Shown here: piece by piece, positions 46,607 to 56,106 of the stretch
Layout of the letters: the number at the start of each line of letters is the position of its first letter
Numbering within the stretch: the stretch's first letter is position 1
DNA from: Larkinella rosea
GTDB lineage: Bacteria; Bacteroidota; Bacteroidia; Cytophagales; Spirosomataceae
Assembly: GCF_003858635.1 (NCBI RefSeq)
Contig: NZ_RQJO01000007.1
Coordinates: forward strand, 373,941-437,940
DNA length: 64,000 nucleotides
Direction: 5' to 3'
Program-made: the position numbers and the translations under genes
The notes under the pieces: generated by a model
Databases searched by the model: none
What the model was told of the DNA's origin: nothing
Seen by the model: only the letters and a program-made list of their open reading frames with translations

Positions 46607-47270
46607 TATTTTAACCTGCCTGCCCCGATTACTGGATAGTTTCTTCGCCCATTCCATTTTGCAGCGGGCACAACAGGGCGGTTTTGTGGAGGTCGTTATT
46701 CACGACCTGCGCGATTTCACGCTCGACAAACACCGCCGGGTCGATGATTACGCTTTTGGTGGGGGAGCTGGGATGGTGATGTCTATCGAGCCGATCGCCC
46801 GCTGTATCCGGGCTTTACAGGCCGAACGCACCTATGATGAGGTCATCTACGTAACGCCCGACGGCGAGCGGTTTGACCAACGCACCGCTAACCGGTTGTC
46901 ATTAACCCAAAACCTGATCATTCTGTGTGGTCATTATAAGGGCGTCGATGAGCGGGTGCGGGAATTGTTTATTACGAAGGAAATCAGTGTGGGCGACTAC
47001 GTATTATCCGGGGGTGAACTCCCCGCTGCGGTCATTTCCGATGCCATCATCCGCCTGTTGCCCGGTGTGTTGAACGACGAAACCTCGGCGCTGACGGATT
47101 CCTTTCAGGACGATTTATTAGCTCCTCCGGTTTATACCCGCCCTGCCGAATTCGAAGGCCATGCCGTGCCAGAGGTGCTGTTGTCGGGCCACGAAGCCAA
47201 AATCAATGAGTGGCGGTTTGAAAAGGCCCTGGAACGGACAAAACAGCGTCGCCCGGACCTCTTACAATGA
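46596..47270 (+). CDS. trmD: tRNA (guanosine(37)-N1)-methyltransferase
   Basis: 224 residues from the ATG at 46596, inside the end of rimM; the frame extends upstream only through the rimM coding region. Makes m1G37 on tRNAs, preventing frameshifting. [63 protein letters not shown] and [20 protein letters not shown] show the knotted SPOUT fold with the SAM site. The usual rplS is not next to it here. Confidence 0.96.
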   Translation: MRIDILTCLPRLLDSFFAHSILQRAQQGGFVEVVIHDLRDFTLDKHRRVDDYAFGGGAGMVMSIEPIARCIRALQAERTYDEVIYVTPDGERFDQRTANRLSLTQNLIILCGHYKGVDERVRELFITKEISVGDYVLSGGELPAAVISDAIIRLLPGVLNDETSALTDSFQDDLLAPPVYTRPAEFEGHAVPEVLLSGHEAKINEWRFEKALERTKQRRPDLLQ

Positions 47271-47369
47271 CTATGATTGCGGTGATTTTAAATGATGTAA
47301 TGATGATTGATCTGATCTCATAATCATTTCAATCACTGTAATCATAGTCCATCACCGTAATCATAGTCA
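47268..47369. repeat. Inverted repeat spanning both stop codons
   Basis: TGACTATGATTGCGGTGAT (47268-47286) pairs with ATCACCGTAATCATAGTCA (47351-47369), 18 of 19 positions. The left arm starts with the trmD stop, and the right arm contains the stop of the convergent GT51 gene. Extra copies of the word AATCATAGTC lie inside. Confidence 0.6.
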
Positions 47370-49556
47370 GTTCTCCTGTTTTTCCTGTTCCTCTTTTTCC
47401 CGGCGACGTTGTTCCCGACGTTCTTTACGGAGTTGCCGACGCGATTTGGGAACAGAATCCGTCGGTGCAACTTCTCCTTTTCCTTTGGCTGCTTCCTGTT
47501 CAGGATTCACCACCTCCGGTTCTTCGCGGTCACGGCCTAATACCCGCCGGAAAAAATCACCGACGCCATTGGCGCTTTCTTCCGTTTCTTCATCCGGCAT
47601 CATCAACGAGTCGATCTCGATGGAGTCGGCCGGTGCGATTTCCTGACGCAATCCTTCGCGCAAACGAACTCCGTAAAAACCGTATGCGGTTGTATCATAA
47701 GGTGTTAGCCCCCGGGAAGCCATGATTCGCCCAATCAATTTGAAATAACCCCGAAGATAGGTCTTGACCGAACCATCCGGATAAAACCGGCTCAGCGTAG
47801 CCTTCGGCGATGGCACGACGTACGACAATAGAATACTTTCGCCAATGTCAAGGTTGGAGGGACTTTTCGCGAAGTAATACCGGGATGCCTCGCCGATGCC
47901 GTAGATATTCCGACCCCACTCGATGAAGTTGAGGTAGATCTCATACATCCGTTCTTTGCTGATAATGTGCTGATTTTCAATTAACCAGACGATCAGAATC
48001 TCTTCAGCTTTGCGGGAAAGCGTTTTGTTGCGGTTCAGAAAAGCATTTTTGACAAACTGCATTGAGATGGTGCTTCCCCCGCGCTTGAATTTCTTCGTCT
48101 TGAAGTTGGTTGCCAGCGAAACCCGAAACGCTTTTTCGTTAAACCCGTTGTGGGTGAAGAAGTTGTAATCTTCGGCCGTCAGAATGGCGTTGCGGAGATT
48201 GGGTGAAATGGAATTCAGCGGGGTAAAATCCGGATTTTCGGGACCAACGATAAACTTGCGAACCAGCTTGTCTTTTTCGTATACCTCGTGTTCGAACGAT
48301 TTGTTTACCCGGCTGAAATCTTCTTTCCCAAATTGCAGAATCTTGAACTGATCCGGCGTCAGACCGGACGAGAACTGTACCGAATCGGGCAGCGAACTGT
48401 CCAGATGCAAAACCGCATCGTATTTGAGTTTCCCCGACACTTTCATGCCTTCCAGTGACTCAAAAAGGCCTTGTGGAAACGAATCAAATATATCCTGAGC
48501 TTCCTGTGAATCGGTATGAACCTGAACGTCGTATATCTTGACCGGCGAAACCGTGTATTTGATAAACGGTCGGGCTTTGGCTTTCCCCAAATAAATGGTC
48601 GATGAACTGTCGATACCGATATAATTCTCGCCGACAAACAAATTGGCATCCATGGCGGCATTCTCAACCAGCACATCACCCAGCGCAACGGCCGGGTGAT
48701 TAATCCGCAGATTGCGCACTGCTCCGGCTCCCTCAATCTTGAATTCTCCTCCTGAACTGGCCACATCGCGAAGCTCCGCCCGCAAGGTATCGGCCTGTAA
48801 TTTAAGCTTAAACCGATGTTCCAGATAAGGTAATTCGAGCGGTTTTCCATCGGCGTAGAGCGCCACGTTGGCTTCCTGATCCGAAGCGGCCACGGTTCCA
48901 ACCAGGTGCCAGACCGACTCCCCGTTGTTGACCCGAATGGTCGAGGTCAGTTCGTCATCGTCGATGGTGGCGGTTTGAGTCAGAAAGCTCAGTTGCCGTT
49001 CGTTGTCCGTAAACCGCAATTCCAGGTTGCGGACATCCATGTTGGCCGGAATTTTGGCCAGCAGGTTATCGACCAGATTTTCGGCCACAACCGACAGATC
49101 GACTTTCCGACTGTTGTCGGTGGTTTCCGTTGCCGCCGTCGAGTCTTTCTTGTGCGATTTTAGGAGAAAATCGATGTTGGTGGTACTATCCCGTTTAACA
49201 ACGTGGGCAAGACCATTTTGCAACGTTAGCGAGGCAACGGCAACTTTTCCGAAAATCAGAGGCCAGATGCTGACACCGACTTCTGTTTTTTCGACCCGCA
49301 ACAGACTGTCGCGTCCTTCCGGTACTACCGTGACGTTGGAAAAAGCCACCGTAGAAAAACCGGTAAATTGCGCCTTGCCAATGGTAACATTCAGATCATA
49401 GTCGCGTTTGGCTTTCCGAATGGCCCGGGAGAGCCCTTCTTTCAGCAGTGCTTCGCGTTTGTTGTAGGCAATACCGGCTCCAATAGCCCCCAGAATCAGA
49501 AATCCCAGCAGCACCCAGCCCGAGATGATCAGTATTCGTTTTTTGTTGAATTGCAT
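47367..49556 (-). CDS. AsmA-like/GT51 peptidoglycan transglycosylase
   Basis: About 729 residues from the ATG at 49556 (MQFNKKR); an upstream ATG at 49601 adds a leader. N-terminal membrane anchor (ILIISGWVLLGFLILGAIGA), an AsmA-like beta region to about 430 (FSNVTVVPEGRDSLLRVEKT), then a GT51 domain: LTAEDYNFFTHNGFNEKAF with the catalytic Glu, KRGGSTISMQFVKNAFLNRN, LSRKAEEILIVWLIE, YLNFIEWGRNIYGIG. No transpeptidase domain; the C-terminus is Lys/Arg/Glu-rich. It should polymerise lipid II in the periplasm. Confidence 0.88.
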   Translation of the reverse strand: MQFNKKRILIISGWVLLGFLILGAIGAGIAYNKREALLKEGLSRAIRKAKRDYDLNVTIGKAQFTGFSTVAFSNVTVVPEGRDSLLRVEKTEVGVSIWPLIFGKVAVASLTLQNGLAHVVKRDSTTNIDFLLKSHKKDSTAATETTDNSRKVDLSVVAENLVDNLLAKIPANMDVRNLELRFTDNERQLSFLTQTATIDDDELTSTIRVNNGESVWHLVGTVAASDQEANVALYADGKPLELPYLEHRFKLKLQADTLRAELRDVASSGGEFKIEGAGAVRNLRINHPAVALGDVLVENAAMDANLFVGENYIGIDSSSTIYLGKAKARPFIKYTVSPVKIYDVQVHTDSQEAQDIFDSFPQGLFESLEGMKVSGKLKYDAVLHLDSSLPDSVQFSSGLTPDQFKILQFGKEDFSRVNKSFEHEVYEKDKLVRKFIVGPENPDFTPLNSISPNLRNAILTAEDYNFFTHNGFNEKAFRVSLATNFKTKKFKRGGSTISMQFVKNAFLNRNKTLSRKAEEILIVWLIENQHIISKERMYEIYLNFIEWGRNIYGIGEASRYYFAKSPSNLDIGESILLSYVVPSPKATLSRFYPDGSVKTYLRGYFKLIGRIMASRGLTPYDTTAYGFYGVRLREGLRQEIAPADSIEIDSLMMPDEETEESANGVGDFFRRVLGRDREEPEVVNPEQEAAKGKGEVAPTDSVPKSRRQLRKERREQRRREKEEQEKQEN

Positions 49557-49621
49557 TGTAAACAAGTAAAGTGATCCGAAAAGGCATTCCGGCACTTTCA
49601 TGGTGTGGCGCGAAGTTACGG

Positions 49622-50071
49622 CTATTTATCAAAATCCAGATGGCAATTCCACCAGCCCGTGTCGAAGCGGGTATTAAACTGTTTGTAAAAGTGAATGGCC
49701 GGTTCGTTCCAGTCCAGTACCTGCCACATCATGCCGGTGCAATGGGTTTGGTGAGCCTCCTCGATGGTGGCATCAAACAGTGCTTTTCCCAACCCCTGCC
49801 CGCGAAAAGCTTCATTGACAATAATATCCTCCAGATACAGGCGTTTGCCTTTCCAGGTCGAATACCGGAAGTAATATAACGACATGGCCACAATCTTGTT
49901 TTCGATTTCGGCTACCAGCACCCCAAAAAGTGGGTTATCGCCAAAACCGTCTTTCAGCATTTGCTCCGGCGTGTTGGTGACTTCGTGTGGCGCCTTTTCA
50001 TACAGGGCCAGTTCCTGAACCAGTTCAAATAAGGACGGAACATCAGCGGGAGTTCCTTTGCGGATCGTCAT
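49622..50071 (-). CDS. GNAT-family N-acetyltransferase
   Basis: 149 residues. Acetyl-CoA site in LEDIIVNEAFRGQGLGKALF; MTIRKGTPADVPSLFELVQE at the start, PLFGVLVAEIENKIVAMSLY and HCTGMMWQVLDWNEPAIHFY complete the fold. Resembles diamine acetyltransferase-like SSAT members in size and layout, but the substrate is not known. Cytoplasmic. Confidence 0.9.
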   Translation of the reverse strand: MTIRKGTPADVPSLFELVQELALYEKAPHEVTNTPEQMLKDGFGDNPLFGVLVAEIENKIVAMSLYYFRYSTWKGKRLYLEDIIVNEAFRGQGLGKALFDATIEEAHQTHCTGMMWQVLDWNEPAIHFYKQFNTRFDTGWWNCHLDFDK

Positions 50072-50237
50072 TCGGAATCAGTTTTTTAAGTGTACGGTTT
50101 TCAGGTATTCGGTTTACGGCATTTGGTTTTTGGTTTGTAGGGGTATCCGGTTGAGCTATTACATCGGGTTTGTTGCGTTCTTCTTCAAGCTCAATCTGCG
50201 GAGAACTGAAAACCATAAACCGAATTCGGTAAACCGA

Positions 50238-51296
50238 TCACCGGTTTTCGAGGTAACTTTCCCATTTCGCCAAAACCGAGCTGAAATCGTCCGGCCATGC
50301 GGAGTCGAACTGGAGCCATTCATGCGTTCGGGGGTGTTCAAATCCCAGCGATTTGGCGTGCAAAGCCTGCCGGGGCATCAGTTCAAAACAATTCTGGACA
50401 AATGATTTATAGGAACCGTTGGCGTTGCCGCGCAGAATACGGTCACCGCCATACGTGGCATCGCTGAAAAGCGGATGACCAAGGTATTGCATGTGGACCC
50501 GAATCTGGTGGGTCCGACCGGTTTCCAGTTTGCATTCGATCAGCGACACGTAATGCAACGATTTCAATACTTTGTAATGCGTAACGGCGTGTTTTCCCTG
50601 GCTACCATCGGGAAAAACTGCCTGAACTTTCCGGTCGCGGAGGCTTCGTCCGATGTTCCCGGAAACCGTCCCCGCTTCGTCTTTCAATTCGCCCCAGGCA
50701 ATGGCGTTGTACGTTCGCTCGATGGTGTGTTCGAAAAACTGCCGGCCAAGGTGCGCCATCGCATATTCCGTTTTGGCAATAACCATCAAACCCGAAGTGT
50801 CCTTGTCGATGCGATGAACCAAGCCGGGGCGAATGCTGCCGTTGCGTGAAGTGGGCAGGTTTTGAAAATGGTAAACCAGGGCGTTGACCAGCGTGCCGGT
50901 CCAGTTGCTGTAGGCCGGATGAACCACCATGCCCGCCGGTTTATTCAACACGAGCACTTCGTCATCTTCATACACGATGTTCAGCGGAATATTTTCCGGT
51001 AAAATATCCGTGTCGCGGGGTGGATGGGGCAGCGAAACCGTAATGACATCCTGCGGTTTGATTTTGTAACTCGCCTTGATGCTTTTTCCGTTGACTTTCA
51101 CAGATTCCGTATCGATCGCATTCTGCACCTTCGTCCGGGTGGCATTGGGCAATCGTTCGGTCAAAAACCGGTCAATACGCATCAGGTTCTGGCCGGGGTC
51201 GACCACAACGCGGTAATGTTCGTAAAGCTCGTCCTCATCCGGATCAGCATAACCCGGTTCTACGTCCTGCTGAGCCTTCGTTTCAGGTGGTAACAT
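50238..51296 (-). CDS. rluD: RluA-family 23S rRNA pseudouridine synthase (RluD type)
   Basis: 352 residues. N-terminal S4 RNA-binding domain (MRIDRFLTERLPNATRTKVQ), then the pseudouridine synthase domain with the catalytic Asp in GLVHRIDKDTSGLMVIAKTE, ERTYNAIAWGELKDEAGT and GRTHQIRVHMQYLGHPLFSD. E. coli RluD makes pseudouridines in helix 69 of 23S rRNA; specificity here is inferred from domain order and length. Confidence 0.9.
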   Translation of the reverse strand: MLPPETKAQQDVEPGYADPDEDELYEHYRVVVDPGQNLMRIDRFLTERLPNATRTKVQNAIDTESVKVNGKSIKASYKIKPQDVITVSLPHPPRDTDILPENIPLNIVYEDDEVLVLNKPAGMVVHPAYSNWTGTLVNALVYHFQNLPTSRNGSIRPGLVHRIDKDTSGLMVIAKTEYAMAHLGRQFFEHTIERTYNAIAWGELKDEAGTVSGNIGRSLRDRKVQAVFPDGSQGKHAVTHYKVLKSLHYVSLIECKLETGRTHQIRVHMQYLGHPLFSDATYGGDRILRGNANGSYKSFVQNCFELMPRQALHAKSLGFEHPRTHEWLQFDSAWPDDFSSVLAKWESYLENR

Positions 51297-51344
51297 CTTA
51301 CAAAAATACCAAGAATCACACGTTTTAGCGAACGGTCACTGGTT

Positions 51345-51378
51345 TTTGTTAAAATATCATGTGACCTTATTACTTTTG
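51345..51378 (+). promoter_or_regulatory. Bacteroidota-type promoter
   Basis: TTTG at 51345-51348 and TACTTTTG at 51371-51378 (spacing 22), a near fit to the -33 TTTG / -7 TAnnTTTG pattern. It sits 42 bases before the lipoprotein start at 51420. Confidence 0.6.
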
Positions 51379-51419
51379 TGTAATCAAAATAGAATCAGTG
51401 TAGTACAACCTGACTTTAC

Positions 51420-51872
51420 ATGAAGAATTCTAATCCACACAAAATGGGGCCTTTCCGGGCTGCCTGTTTGAAAATTGCATTGTTTTTGCCGGCTGTTCTT
51501 TTCAGTCTGAGCAGTTGTAAAACGCCGGATCCGGTCGTAATGCCTGAAACCGTATTCGATGGCGTATTCACCGTCCAGGAAGCCAATCCGAAAGATAACT
51601 ACCTGCTGACGCTGCGTAAAAGCACCGAAAAACCCAATACTTTTCTGGTCGAAAATCTGGCGAATCTGGTCAAAACCCCAATTGAGGCCAAATCCTCAGG
51701 CGTAAATCTTCTCATTGAAGATCAGGCTTTTATCAATTACCTGGGCGATCAGTACACCATTTCGGGAGAAGGTGAACTGATTGACGAAACCCTGGTGCTT
51801 CGCTACACCATCAACGGGTACAACGGCTATGCAGGTTCGGTTTTTGCCAAAAAGCAGGCGGACGGAAAATAA
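51420..51872 (+). CDS. Small hypothetical lipoprotein
   Basis: 150 residues. Lipoprotein signal: ALFLPAVLFSLSSC. The mature part is predicted beta-rich (FDGVFTVQEANPKDNYLLTL, VNLLIEDQAFINYL). No family recognised. It is 6 bases from the following GTG-started gene, so the two are probably in one transcript from the promoter at 51345-51378. Confidence 0.75.
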   Translation: MKNSNPHKMGPFRAACLKIALFLPAVLFSLSSCKTPDPVVMPETVFDGVFTVQEANPKDNYLLTLRKSTEKPNTFLVENLANLVKTPIEAKSSGVNLLIEDQAFINYLGDQYTISGEGELIDETLVLRYTINGYNGYAGSVFAKKQADGK

Positions 51873-51878
51873 CGGATC

Positions 51879-52763
51879 GTGAAGGATTGGCCGGTGATTT
51901 CTGATTTTTCCCGGCTCCACTACTTGCCTGACCCGTTTCCGGAACCGGTTCCGCTTCAGCTCTATCTGAAGCGGGATGACGAACTGCATCCAACCATTTC
52001 GGGCAACAAGTGGCGTAAGCTCAAGTACAATCTCGCTGAAGCTCGGCGATTAGGCTACCAGACCCTGCTGACCTACGGCGGAGCCTACTCCAATCACATA
52101 TATGCCGTCGCGGCTGCCGGTTCCGAATACGGTTTTTCCACCATCGGGATTATTCGGGGAGAAGACCACCGGGAGCGCGATAATCCGACCCTGGCGTTCG
52201 CCCGGGCGCAGGGAATGCATCTCCATTTTGTGACGCGCCAGCAATTCAGAAACCGCTCAGATGCGGTTTTTCAGCAGGACATCCGGCAACGGTTTGGCAC
52301 GTTTTACGAACTTCCGGAAGGAGGAACGAACGAACTGGCCATTCGGGGGACTGCGGAGATAATTCCGGAAATTTTAACTCAGTTGGAAGGGGAAATACCA
52401 GACTTCGTTTGCTGCCCGGTCGGAACCGGAGGAACGTTGGCTGGCCTGGAAAAAACCGCCCCGCCCGGTGTAAAAATCCTGGGCTTTTCTTCACTAAAAG
52501 GCTACAATTCCGAACCCAATTCAAGGGCACAGGTACTGACGGAGTACCATTTTGGCGGATATGCCAAAACAACGCCCGCATTAATTGCCTTTATCCGTGA
52601 TTTTGAAAAAAAAAATCAGGTACGACTCGAACAGGTTTATACCGGCAAAATGCTGTTTGGGATCTTTGATTTGGCCAGAAAAGGCGTTTTTTTATCAGAC
52701 ACAAAGGTTGTTGCCATTCACACCGGGGGACTGCAGGGACGAAGTGAAAAATTAGATTGCTAA
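51879..52763 (+). CDS. PLP-dependent D-cysteine desulfhydrase/ACC deaminase-like enzyme
   Basis: 294 residues starting at GTG 51879. Fold type II PLP enzyme: LYLKRDDELHPTISGNKWRK includes the Schiff-base Lys (K44), TYGGAYSNHIYAVAAAG binds phosphate or carboxylate, and VCCPVGTGGTLAGL and AIHTGGLQG complete the site. Candidates are D-cysteine desulfhydrase and 1-aminocyclopropane-1-carboxylate deaminase; these cannot be separated here. Confidence 0.88.
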   Translation: MKDWPVISDFSRLHYLPDPFPEPVPLQLYLKRDDELHPTISGNKWRKLKYNLAEARRLGYQTLLTYGGAYSNHIYAVAAAGSEYGFSTIGIIRGEDHRERDNPTLAFARAQGMHLHFVTRQQFRNRSDAVFQQDIRQRFGTFYELPEGGTNELAIRGTAEIIPEILTQLEGEIPDFVCCPVGTGGTLAGLEKTAPPGVKILGFSSLKGYNSEPNSRAQVLTEYHFGGYAKTTPALIAFIRDFEKKNQVRLEQVYTGKMLFGIFDLARKGVFLSDTKVVAIHTGGLQGRSEKLDC

Positions 52764-52823
52764 AATTGTATAATGATTTGATTTTATTGTTAATATTGAA
52801 GACAATGAAATTCAAATCATCCT

Positions 52824-53588
52824 ATGAAGATAGTTTTAATTACGCAGGACGATCCCTTTTATTTAGCCCGAAATCTTGACTATCTTCTGAAAAAGTTACC
52901 GCCATTTGCCCAGGTGGTTGGAACGGTGGTGGCGGATGTATCCCCATTTGGCAAACGGGAAACGTTTACCCAAAAAGCCCGAAAAACGTACTCCATTTTT
53001 GGCGGCCCCTTTTTTCTGCGCTACGGCCTGAAGTTCATTCTCTCCAAACTACGTCGACAAAATAGCGTCAGGTACGTGCTGAAAAAACATGGCGTGCCGT
53101 TGATTCATCTGGAAGGAAACATCAACCGTCCGGAAAGTCTCCAGAAAATAGCCGCCTACCAGCCGGATTTGCTCATCTCCATCGCTGGAAATCAAATTTT
53201 TAAACGACCGCTCATCGATCTCGCACCGAAAGGCTGCCTGAACCTGCACACCGCCTTGCTGCCCAAATACCGGGGATTAATGCCCTCTTTCTGGGTAATG
53301 AAAAACGACGAAAAATACACCGGGGTTTCGGTTTTTTTCGTCGATGAAGGCATTGACAGCGGGCCAATTCTGGTGCAGAAAAAAGTAGAAATCGGCAACC
53401 GCTCGCAGGCCGGTCTGATCAAATATACCAAGCAATTGGGCATGGATGCGATTGTTGAAAGCGTGGAGAAAATTCATGCCGGAACGTACGAGCTGATTGA
53501 AAATGATGCATCTCAAATGACCTATTTCTCATTCCCGACGCGCGAGGATGTAAATGCATTTCTGGCCGCTGGCAAAACCTTTTACTGA
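52824..53588 (+). CDS. Formyltransferase-family enzyme
   Basis: 254 residues. Formyl_trans_N domain: CLNLHTALLPKYRGLMPSFW contains the conserved His and RG of the N10-formyl-THF site; VSVFFVDEGIDSGPILVQKK supplies the catalytic Asp region. It lacks the C-terminal domain of methionyl-tRNA formyltransferase, so a sugar-amine or other formyltransferase is more likely. It ends 3 bases before the deacetylase-family gene, suggesting sequential action on one substrate. Confidence 0.85.
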   Translation: MKIVLITQDDPFYLARNLDYLLKKLPPFAQVVGTVVADVSPFGKRETFTQKARKTYSIFGGPFFLRYGLKFILSKLRRQNSVRYVLKKHGVPLIHLEGNINRPESLQKIAAYQPDLLISIAGNQIFKRPLIDLAPKGCLNLHTALLPKYRGLMPSFWVMKNDEKYTGVSVFFVDEGIDSGPILVQKKVEIGNRSQAGLIKYTKQLGMDAIVESVEKIHAGTYELIENDASQMTYFSFPTREDVNAFLAAGKTFY

Positions 53589-53591
53589 GCG

Positions 53592-54452
53592 ATGAATATT
53601 TTAACTTTCGACATCGAGGAGTGGTTTCACTTGCTCGACAACCCCTCCACCAAGACCGAGCAGGACTGGTGTCAATATGAATGCCGGCTTCACCGCAATG
53701 TGGACCGGATTTTTCAGCTATTGGAAGAAACCAATTCGCGGGCTACTTTTTTTTGCCTCGGCTGGGTGGCTCGAAAATACCCCGACGTTATTCGCCGGAT
53801 CGATGCGGCCGGATATGAAGTGGCAACGCATTCGGACCTCCACCAGTTGGTTTACGAGCAATCTCCCCATGAATGCCGCACCGACCTGGACCGTTCGATC
53901 AAGTCGCTTCAGGATGTTACCGGTAAAAAAGTGAGTTACTACCGGGCACCCGGTTTTTCGGTCAAGGAGCAAAATCGCTGGATTTTTCCGTTGCTGATGG
54001 AGTTGGGAATCGAGATCGATTGTTCGATGTTCCCCGCGCGCCGGGCCCACGGTGGCGATTCGTCTTTCGGGATTGCAAAACCGTGTTACATCGACGTGGA
54101 CGGGGCGATGTTAAAAGAGTTTCCGATCAACACGGTCAATTTGCTGGGCCAGGACCTGATTTTTTCGGGGGGCGGTTATTTTCGGTTATTGCCGTATGCC
54201 GTCATCCAGAATTTTATGCGCCAATCGCCGTATGTCATGACGTATTTTCATCCCCGCGACTTCGATCCCCAACAGCCGATGGTGCCGGGCCTCAGCCGGT
54301 TGCGGCAATTTAAATCCTATTACGGCCTGAGTGGATGCTGGGAAAAACTGAGGCATTTGCTGACGGATTACCGCTTTGTGGACTTGCAGGAAGCCGATCG
54401 GCAGGTGAAATGGTCGGAAAGCCGGGTTCAGCGATTCCAAGTAAATTCATAA
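53592..54452 (+). CDS. Polysaccharide deacetylase-family (NodB fold) protein
   Basis: 286 residues, no signal peptide. NodB motifs: TFDIEEWFH with the catalytic Asp, ATHSDLHQLVYEQSP with metal-binding His, YYRAPGFSVKEQNRWIFPLL, then YFHPRDFDPQQP. The pattern with a C-terminal extension resembles the DUF3473-type deacetylases of exopolysaccharide loci. It is cytoplasmic or membrane-associated and may act on the same compound as the formyltransferase upstream. Confidence 0.88.
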   Translation: MNILTFDIEEWFHLLDNPSTKTEQDWCQYECRLHRNVDRIFQLLEETNSRATFFCLGWVARKYPDVIRRIDAAGYEVATHSDLHQLVYEQSPHECRTDLDRSIKSLQDVTGKKVSYYRAPGFSVKEQNRWIFPLLMELGIEIDCSMFPARRAHGGDSSFGIAKPCYIDVDGAMLKEFPINTVNLLGQDLIFSGGGYFRLLPYAVIQNFMRQSPYVMTYFHPRDFDPQQPMVPGLSRLRQFKSYYGLSGCWEKLRHLLTDYRFVDLQEADRQVKWSESRVQRFQVNS

Positions 54453-54506
54453 TCCGGACTGCTTTTAAGGTTAGGATGAACGAACTAACCTTACGGATTA
54501 AAACGA

Positions 54507-55499
54507 ATGGAATATCGGAAATTGGGTGAGTCGGACCTGACGGTTTCGGCAATTGCCTTCGGAGCCTGGGCCGTCGGTGGCTGGATGTGGGGTGGAACGG
54601 AGCGGAAAGACGCTGTTGAAGCCATCAAAGCGTCGTTTGACCTCGGCGTAACCACCATCGACACGGCACCGGTTTATGGCCAGGGGACCAGCGAAGAAAT
54701 CGTCGGCGAAGCCATCAGGGGCATTCCGCGCGACCAGGTTCAGATTCTGACCAAATACGGCATGCGCTGGAATCTGGCAAAAGGAACGCTGGCTTTTCAT
54801 ACCAGAGACAACCACGGAACGCCGATTGATGTCTATAAATTTGCGTCGAAAGAAAGTATCATTAAAGAATGCGAAGACAGCCTGGAACGGCTGGGAACGG
54901 ATTACATTGATCTGTATCAGATCCACTGGCCGGATGTTACCACCCCGATTTCGGAGACGATGGAAGCCGTGAGCCGATTGATTGAACAGGGAAAAGTTCG
55001 GGAAGCGGGCGTTTCCAACTACAATGTCGAGCAGATGAAAGAAGCGGAACGAACGTTGAAATTGGTCTCGAATCAGGTTTCCTACAGCATGGTTAAGCGG
55101 GATATTGAAGCCGAACTGGTGCCCTATTGCCTGGAAACAAACAAATCGATTGTGGCTTACAGCCCGTTGGAACGTGGTTTGCTCGCCGGGAAAATCAGGC
55201 CGGGGCATCAGTTTGCCGAAGGCGATCACCGGGTGAATTACAAAGCGTTTAAAGACGGAAATATTGACCGGGTTTGGCCCATGCTGGACCAGCTCAACGC
55301 CCTTGCCGATCAGAAACAGGTGACAATGAGTCAATTGGTTATCCGCTGGACCATCGATCGGCCCGCCATCACGGTGGCGCTGGTGGGCGCCCGAAATGCC
55401 GAACAGGCCGTTCAGAATGCCAAAGCCATGGATGTAACGCTTACCGCCGACGAAACCGCCTATATCAATCAGCTACTGGAAACAGTAACGCTGGTGTAA
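54507..55499 (+). CDS. Aldo/keto reductase
   Basis: 330 residues. NADP-dependent TIM-barrel oxidoreductase: KLGESDLTVSAIAFGAWAVG, TTIDTAPVYGQGTSEEIVGE (Asp, Tyr), LTKYGMRW (Lys), LYQIHWPDVTTP (His), AGVSNYNVEQMKE, YSPLERGLLAGKI and VALVGARNAEQ at the cofactor site. Substrate unknown. Converges on the cupin gene with a strong GC-rich hairpin between. Confidence 0.94.
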   Translation: MEYRKLGESDLTVSAIAFGAWAVGGWMWGGTERKDAVEAIKASFDLGVTTIDTAPVYGQGTSEEIVGEAIRGIPRDQVQILTKYGMRWNLAKGTLAFHTRDNHGTPIDVYKFASKESIIKECEDSLERLGTDYIDLYQIHWPDVTTPISETMEAVSRLIEQGKVREAGVSNYNVEQMKEAERTLKLVSNQVSYSMVKRDIEAELVPYCLETNKSIVAYSPLERGLLAGKIRPGHQFAEGDHRVNYKAFKDGNIDRVWPMLDQLNALADQKQVTMSQLVIRWTIDRPAITVALVGARNAEQAVQNAKAMDVTLTADETAYINQLLETVTLV

Positions 55500-55509
55500 T
55501 GGTAAGATC

Positions 55510-55555
55510 ACCCAGTCCGCGCCGGACCATCGATACGTTCCGGCGCGGACTGGGT
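55510..55555. terminator. GC-rich 17-base perfect hairpin
   Basis: ACCCAGTCCGCGCCGGA (55510-55526) pairs perfectly with TCCGGCGCGGACTGGGT (55539-55555). It lies between the stops of the convergent aldo/keto reductase and cupin genes and touches the latter's stop. No T-run on either side. Confidence 0.7.
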
Positions 55556-56106
55556 TAATCAATATACTTTTTATAATACGGCTTGTAACCGAGTAGCCAG
55601 GCAAGCGGAGTCAGCATTCCAAAAACCAGTTTCTGAACAACAAAGGGCGGTTTGGCAACCCGGAAAACGTGGTCATAATGATTCATCATCAGCGCCACCT
55701 GTAACAGATCCGGTATGCCTTCTGCATTGGTCTTGTCGTCATTGGCGAGACCGGTGTTCAGTTCCAGTAAATATTCCGTATCCATGGCCGGAACGGTTTT
55801 CCAGGAAACGACGGTTTTATCGTCACTGGCATTCCACATGGAATGGACACGATTTCGTTCAATATGGAGTTTATCCCCCGGTTGAAGGATTTTTAAACGG
55901 CCATTTAAGCGAATCGTTAATTCACCTTGTAAGACCTCAAAATATTCGTCCTGATTCGGATGATAATGCGGCACCGGCTCTTTGGAATGAGCTTCGTAGG
56001 TAGAAATTAATTCCAGGTACCGGCCGCGGGTATCGGCTTTGGTTTTTACAAACTGAATAACCTGCCCGGTTTTCGGATTGCGGATTTCTTTTCCTTTATG
56101 TGCCAT
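55555..56106 (-). CDS. Cupin-domain protein
   Basis: 183 residues. Cupin motif PVPHYHPNQDEYFEVLQGEL gives the metal-binding His/His/Glu, and LQPGDKLHIERNRVHSMWNA the second motif. An added C-terminal part (about 125-183, hydrophobic near KLVFGMLTPLAWLL) is not typical. Small-molecule binding or enzymatic role; substrate unknown. No signal peptide. Confidence 0.86.
   Translation of the reverse strand: MAHKGKEIRNPKTGQVIQFVKTKADTRGRYLELISTYEAHSKEPVPHYHPNQDEYFEVLQGELTIRLNGRLKILQPGDKLHIERNRVHSMWNASDDKTVVSWKTVPAMDTEYLLELNTGLANDDKTNAEGIPDLLQVALMMNHYDHVFRVAKPPFVVQKLVFGMLTPLAWLLGYKPYYKKYID

Noticed and set aside
54498-55334. Minus-strand ORF (278 aa) inside the aldo/keto reductase gene
   Set aside because: Shadow of the plus-strand gene whose catalytic motifs are intact.
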